Assembly: GCF_900007165.1 (NCBI RefSeq)
Contig: NZ_CYGY02000068.1
Location: 124,001 to 188,000 of the forward strand
DNA from: Paraburkholderia piptadeniae
Lineage (GTDB): Bacteria > Pseudomonadota > Gammaproteobacteria > Burkholderiales > Burkholderiaceae
Reading direction: 5' to 3'
DNA length: 64,000 bases
Shown: one piece after another, positions 60,525-64,000 of the stretch
Layout of the letters: each line of letters starts with the position of its first letter
Position numbering within the stretch: the stretch's first letter is position 1
Translations under genes and position numbers: made by a program
Notes under the pieces: model-generated
The model's input: the letters and a program-made list of their open reading frames with translations, nothing else
What the model was told of the DNA's origin: nothing
Databases searched by the model: none

Positions 60525-60544
60525 TCAATCAACTGGTTGGTTGA
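60525..60544. promoter_or_regulatory. TetR-type operator before the CoA-transferase gene
   Basis: TCAATCAACTGGTTGGTTGA, arms TCAATCAA and TTGGTTGA with one mismatch. It matches the 57205-57224 site at 16 of 20 positions and would overlap the promoter or leader of the CoA-transferase gene. Confidence 0.6.
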
Positions 60545-60611
60545 ATCGTTGAATCATTATCGCCCAGCAGACGGGCCGATGTATAGCGTTTTGAAGTCCA
60601 AGTCTGCGTTG

Positions 60612-61210
60612 TCACTGCGCCGCACCGGGCGCCAGCGTCGATGTGGACCGCTCAGGGTAGCGGCCGAGCAACGGGATCGCGCCCGCGCAAAACAGACACA
60701 GCACGCTGGATACGTCATGAATCGGCGCATACGACTTGAAGTGATCGAACACCGCCCCGTGGACGAATGGGCCGATTGCGCCACCGAGCGTCGAGATGCC
60801 GAAGAGTGCGCCGTAGATCGCGCCCAGATGGCGCTTGCCGAAATAGCGGCGCGCGAGATACGGAATCAGGTCGCCCTCGCTGCCCGTCGCGAGACCGAGC
60901 ACCAGCGCGCTCAGCATGACCATGCCCGGCAGACGGATGAAGTCGGTCGTGAGTACCAGGAACACAGCAGCGCCGGCGAGACAGGCGACCGACGCAACCA
61001 GTGGCGCGAACGCGCGATCGAGCACGGCGCCGATGCCGACGCGTGCGACGGCAAGTCCGATGCCGACCACGGCCGCCGCCTGGGCCGCGACGTCGCGGCC
61101 GTCAGACCCAGCGCAGCGCCGAACACGATCCATGCCTTGTTGCGCGTGCTCAACGCTCGCGGCGCGTCGATCCCTTGCGGCAGTGCTGCCGTTGTCATGG
61201 ACGTGGCCAT
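60612..61210 (-). pseudogene. MFS transporter gene with internal deletion
   Basis: ATG 61210, with GGAGACACAGG before it, gives MATSMTTAALPQGIDAPRAL then TRNKAWIVFGAALGLT, a transporter N-terminus. At 61100/61101 it jumps, in another frame, to GRDVAAQAAAVVGIGLAVARVG, which matches the last third of the intact paralogue at 61405-62682 (VGAQAAGVVGAGLAIARVG...). ATGSEGDLIPYLARRYFGKR and the final segments are complete. About 230 codons were lost. Confidence 0.85.
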
Positions 61211-61264
61211 CCTGTGTCTCCCACGTCTCTGTCTGAAAATGGACGAGCAGGCCGCGGCAGACGC

Positions 61265-61408
61265 GACGGTCGACGGCTTGCGCTCGATGAGCGTCACGTC
61301 GATGCCGTGCATGCCCAGCACGTTGGCAAGCGTCAGCCCTGTCGGACCGGCGCCAACCACGATCACCGAAGTGCGCGATCGCGTGCTGGCGGCATCGGGA
61401 AGTTTCAC
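61265..61408 (-). pseudogene. N-terminal fragment of an FAD-dependent aromatic monooxygenase gene
   Basis: GTG 61408, overlapping the upstream MFS stop as GTGA, reads VKLPDAASTRSRTSVIVVGA GPTGLTLANVLGMHGIDVTL IERKPSTV. This is the FAD-binding start of MhpA/PheA-type hydroxylases (GAGPTGLxxAxxLxxxGxxxxxxER). After this the sequence has no family match and is followed within 60 bases by the MFS remnant. The monooxygenase body has been deleted. Confidence 0.8.
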
Positions 61409-62682
61409 TGCTCGTCCCCCGCTGGCGCTGCCGGATACCGCCCGAGAAGCAGGATCGCCACCGCGCCGACGATGCAGGCCGCACACGACACTTCATGCAC
61501 GACCGTATATGACCCGAAGCGGTCGAACGCGATGCCGTACAGGAACGGACCGACCGCGCCGCCGAGCGTCGCCGCGCCGAACAGGCAGCCGTAAATCGAG
61601 CCAAACGAGCGCTTGCCGAAGTACTTGCGCGTCAGGAACGGAATCAGATCGCCTTCGGAGCCCGTCGAAATGCCGAGCAGCAGCGCTGCCAGAACGATCA
61701 TCGCGGGGACCTGCGCCGCGTCGGTGAGGAAGATCGCAAAGCCCACTGCGCCGATGCCAAAGCTGACGAGAGCCACGAACGGAGCGAACACGCGATCGAG
61801 CAGCGCGCCAAGACCGACTCGCGCTATCGCAAGACCCGCGCCGACGACGCCCGCCGCCTGCGCGCCGACATCGCGGCCAAGACCGCGATCGCTGACGAAC
61901 GCGGCAAGGTGTACGAAGCCGCCGAGAATCGCGCTCGAAATCACGAACATCACGACGGCGAGCAGCCAGAAGCGATAGCCGCGCACCGCTTGTCGGAGCG
62001 TAAGTCCCGCTTCGAGCGAAACGGTCTGCACGCTCGCGCCGGCGCCCTTCTCGATGCGCACGTTTCGAAACAACAGTCGATGAGCGACGATGCCGAATAC
62101 CAACGCCGCCAACCCGCACACAGCGAACGAATGACGCCAGTCCATCATCACGCCAAGCCGGTTGGCGGCGATGGGCGCAAAGAACCCGCCGAGCCCCGTG
62201 CCGATCATCGCGAATCCGAGGGCCATGCCGAGCCGCTTGTCGAAGACACGCGGCAATACGGCCAGATAGCCCGCCGCCGTCGTCGCCGCGCCGAGAAAGC
62301 CGATCAGAAAGCCGACAACGGCGACATACGCATGGTTGGCCGGCGCCACGGCGAGCGCGCCGAGCGACATCGAAAAGAGCGCGATCGCGCCCGCGATGAC
62401 CTTGCTCCAGCCAATCCGGTCCGCAAGATAGCCGGCGACGGGCGCGCCCAGCGCGGTGCCCGCCATCGCGAGCATAGGCAGCATCGCGACATCGGAGCGT
62501 CCCCAGCCGAACGTCGCTGTCATCGGCTTCAGGAAAATGCCGATGACACTAAAAAACAGCGGACCGAATCCGAACATCAACCCGATTGCAGCACCGCATA
62601 CGACCCACACGCTCGCGGCCGTTTTCTCTTTCGACGATGCCTCGAGCGCGGGCAACGCCTTCGTGCTCACAGGACGGCTCAT
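61405..62682 (-). CDS. MFS transporter, monocarboxylate/oxalate-formate antiporter type (425 aa)
   Basis: ATG 62682 follows AAGGAGAGCGTC. Twelve hydrophobic segments are visible, with GAPVAGYLADRIGWSKVIAG as motif A, and LGISTGSEGDLIPFLTRKYFGKRSFGSIYG between TM9 and TM10, typical of this family. It probably takes up or exports an organic acid of the pathway. It originally led an operon with the monooxygenase and a second MFS gene, both now decayed. The porin gene is just upstream. Confidence 0.93.
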   Translation of the reverse strand: MSRPVSTKALPALEASSKEKTAASVWVVCGAAIGLMFGFGPLFFSVIGIFLKPMTATFGWGRSDVAMLPMLAMAGTALGAPVAGYLADRIGWSKVIAGAIALFSMSLGALAVAPANHAYVAVVGFLIGFLGAATTAAGYLAVLPRVFDKRLGMALGFAMIGTGLGGFFAPIAANRLGVMMDWRHSFAVCGLAALVFGIVAHRLLFRNVRIEKGAGASVQTVSLEAGLTLRQAVRGYRFWLLAVVMFVISSAILGGFVHLAAFVSDRGLGRDVGAQAAGVVGAGLAIARVGLGALLDRVFAPFVALVSFGIGAVGFAIFLTDAAQVPAMIVLAALLLGISTGSEGDLIPFLTRKYFGKRSFGSIYGCLFGAATLGGAVGPFLYGIAFDRFGSYTVVHEVSCAACIVGAVAILLLGRYPAAPAGDEQ

Positions 62683-62696
62683 GACGCGCTCTCCTT

Positions 62697-63830
62697 TCAA
62701 AACAGATGACGGACGCCGAGTTGCACGGCCGTCTGGTTACGCGACGACGACGCGCCCACGCCGTTCGGCAGCTTGGGGGACATCGAATACGGTGTCACCG
62801 CGAGGAAGTTGCCCGCGACGCTCGCGCCAGCGAACGCGTGCTGATATGTGGCGAACGTAAACACGTCGGTACGTTTCGACAGGCGATAGTCGAGACCCGC
62901 GCTCGCAATGTCGAACTTGCCGCGCTTGCGCTCATCGACATACGCGAAGCCCGCTCCCAGCTGGAAATACGGCGTCGCCTGCCAGGTGAGGCCGGCTTCG
63001 TACGCATTCGCAGTTATGGTGCCGAGCGGACTGTCGGATGCGTTCGTATAGGTGTACACGCCGTTGATGCCGAAGTTGCCGAGCTTCACCAGCCCGCCGA
63101 AGGCCGCGGTGTAGATCGATTTTGCGCCCAGCGCCACCTGTGCAATCGTGCCGCCCGTTCCCGGGCCGCTGTTGCCGCCGTCGGTTTTCGTGAACGCCGC
63201 GCCAAACGAGTACGGTGCGTTGAAGCTCCCCGTCGGGCTGTATTTGAGCCCGACGCTCAACACGCGCGCCGATGACGGCGAGCCGCCGAACGCTCCCGCT
63301 GCGTTGCTGAAGCCATACATCACACCCGCGCCGAAACCATGCACGGTCGGTGTCTCGTAGCGCACCATGTTGTGCACCTGTTCGCCGGCGAGACGGTCGA
63401 TGTCGTTGCCGAGGTGAAACGAGTACGACGGCGCGAACTGCGTGACGTTCGTGTAGTAGGTCACGTAGTCGTAGATGAAGTCGTAGTCGTTACCTGCGAT
63501 CAACGTCCCGAACGTGTCGCTCGACAAGCCAACGAATGCGCGTCGGCCGAAAAGCGACCCGCCCTGTCCCGCAATGCCCGTGTTCAGATCAAAGCCGTTT
63601 TCCAGCGTGAAAACAGCACGCAGACCGCCTCCCAGGTCTTCCGTGCCCTTCAACCCCCAGCGGCTCGATTGCGCGATCCCGCTGTCCATCTTCACCGTGC
63701 TGTGACCGCCCTGGTTGCTGATGTAGCTGATGCCGTCGTCGATGATGCCGTACAGCGTGACACTGCTTTGCGCGTGTGCCGCGCCTGCGAACATCGCGGC
63801 AAAAGTGGCAGCCACCACCCGATGCTTCAT
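62697..63830 (-). CDS. Gram-negative porin, OmpC-like (377 aa)
   Basis: Signal peptide MKHRVVAATFAAMFAGAAHA is followed by QSSVTLYGIIDDGISYISNQ, RWGLKGTEDLGGGLRAVFTLENGFDLN, LFGRRAFVGLSSDTFGTLIA, and the C-terminal LGVRHLF. Length and ending are typical of the family. It lies 14 bases upstream of the MFS carrier gene on the same strand, so outer and inner membrane transport may be co-expressed. The upstream 170 bases (63831-64000) contain an AT-rich TAGTACTACTAGT dyad near 63870 that may be the promoter region. Confidence 0.95.
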   Translation of the reverse strand: MKHRVVAATFAAMFAGAAHAQSSVTLYGIIDDGISYISNQGGHSTVKMDSGIAQSSRWGLKGTEDLGGGLRAVFTLENGFDLNTGIAGQGGSLFGRRAFVGLSSDTFGTLIAGNDYDFIYDYVTYYTNVTQFAPSYSFHLGNDIDRLAGEQVHNMVRYETPTVHGFGAGVMYGFSNAAGAFGGSPSSARVLSVGLKYSPTGSFNAPYSFGAAFTKTDGGNSGPGTGGTIAQVALGAKSIYTAAFGGLVKLGNFGINGVYTYTNASDSPLGTITANAYEAGLTWQATPYFQLGAGFAYVDERKRGKFDIASAGLDYRLSKRTDVFTFATYQHAFAGASVAGNFLAVTPYSMSPKLPNGVGASSSRNQTAVQLGVRHLF

Positions 63831-64000
63831 GTCTGTCTCCTGAAACCGGCTACGCCGGCTCTCTTCTAATTAGTACTACTAGTCGTATAGTTCGCGATCG
63901 GCACTGAAGCTTGCGCCGCCGTGCGTCATTCGAACGTCTGCGTCCCATGCAGGGCGTTGCATCAAGACGGGGCGCACTGGAAAGCCGACCGCCGAGGGAT

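Noticed and set aside
59325..61727. 800-codon plus-strand frame over the CoA-transferase and MFS genes
   Set aside because: Antisense shadow: it runs through a complete CoA-transferase and MFS remnants, shows no family pattern and has no ribosome binding site.

Overview
The window is GC-rich chromosomal or megaplasmid DNA of a betaproteobacterium, most likely a Paraburkholderia/Burkholderia-type organism. The evidence is two OmpC-type 16-strand porins of the Burkholderiaceae kind, an etfAB pair, a persulfide dioxygenase-rhodanese fusion of the type known from Paraburkholderia phytofirmans, a MocR/DadA pair, selenoneine-type senA/senB genes and many LysR, TetR and IclR regulators. No rRNA, tRNA or CRISPR array was seen.

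Layout. 1-685: 3'-truncated second copy of etfB. 883-2001: porin. 2449-10433: a LysR regulator followed by a polar amino acid ABC transporter and four enzymes (MmgE/PrpD, aspartate dehydrogenase, PhzF-like, RidA-like). The set looks like one catabolic unit for an aspartate-like or imino compound. 10.5-28.6 kb is an accessory island with many broken genes: an HU remnant fused against an MFS gene, an IclR regulator, a trypsin-like protease, and a helix-hairpin-helix gene split by an IS21-family element with a 7-bp target duplication. That IS is itself split by a serine-recombinase element sitting exactly in the P-loop codons of istB. Gene fragments and a Tn7-like tnsA-tnsB-tnsC-tniQ module abutting a truncated lysR follow.

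28.7-51.4 kb is mostly ordinary core-like content: a HAD hydrolase, a DinB/alpha-beta hydrolase pair, GNAT, a dadA-like oxidase with a branched-chain-type binding protein under a divergent MocR, glycosyltransferase, persulfide dioxygenase-rhodanese, 1-Cys peroxiredoxin, two small exported proteins, a cNMP-binding/thioredoxin-reductase-like fusion, a collapsed Na+/H+ antiporter gene, metR/metE, senB/senA and a universal stress protein. 51.4-63.8 kb is an acyl-CoA catabolic region: etfAB, an alpha-methylacyl-CoA racemase-like CoA-transferase, an enolase-superfamily enzyme, aldehyde dehydrogenase, acyl-CoA dehydrogenase, a TetR regulator, a second CoA-transferase, an MFS carrier, decayed MFS and FAD-monooxygenase genes, and a porin. 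Shared inverted repeats upstream of three of these transcripts suggest one TetR regulon.

The most unusual observation is in the nested serine-recombinase element (17227-19777). Its first reading frame has no start codon in the integrated form. A Shine-Dalgarno sequence and ATG lie at the opposite end of the element, just behind the recombinase stop codon. Joining the two ends through the deduced GG crossover recreates a complete in-frame gene of about 156 codons, whose codons 3-6 lie in a 14-bp attP palindrome (TCGAGT-GG-ACTCGA). The element therefore appears to be a closed, head-to-tail operon whose leading gene is whole only in the excised circle.
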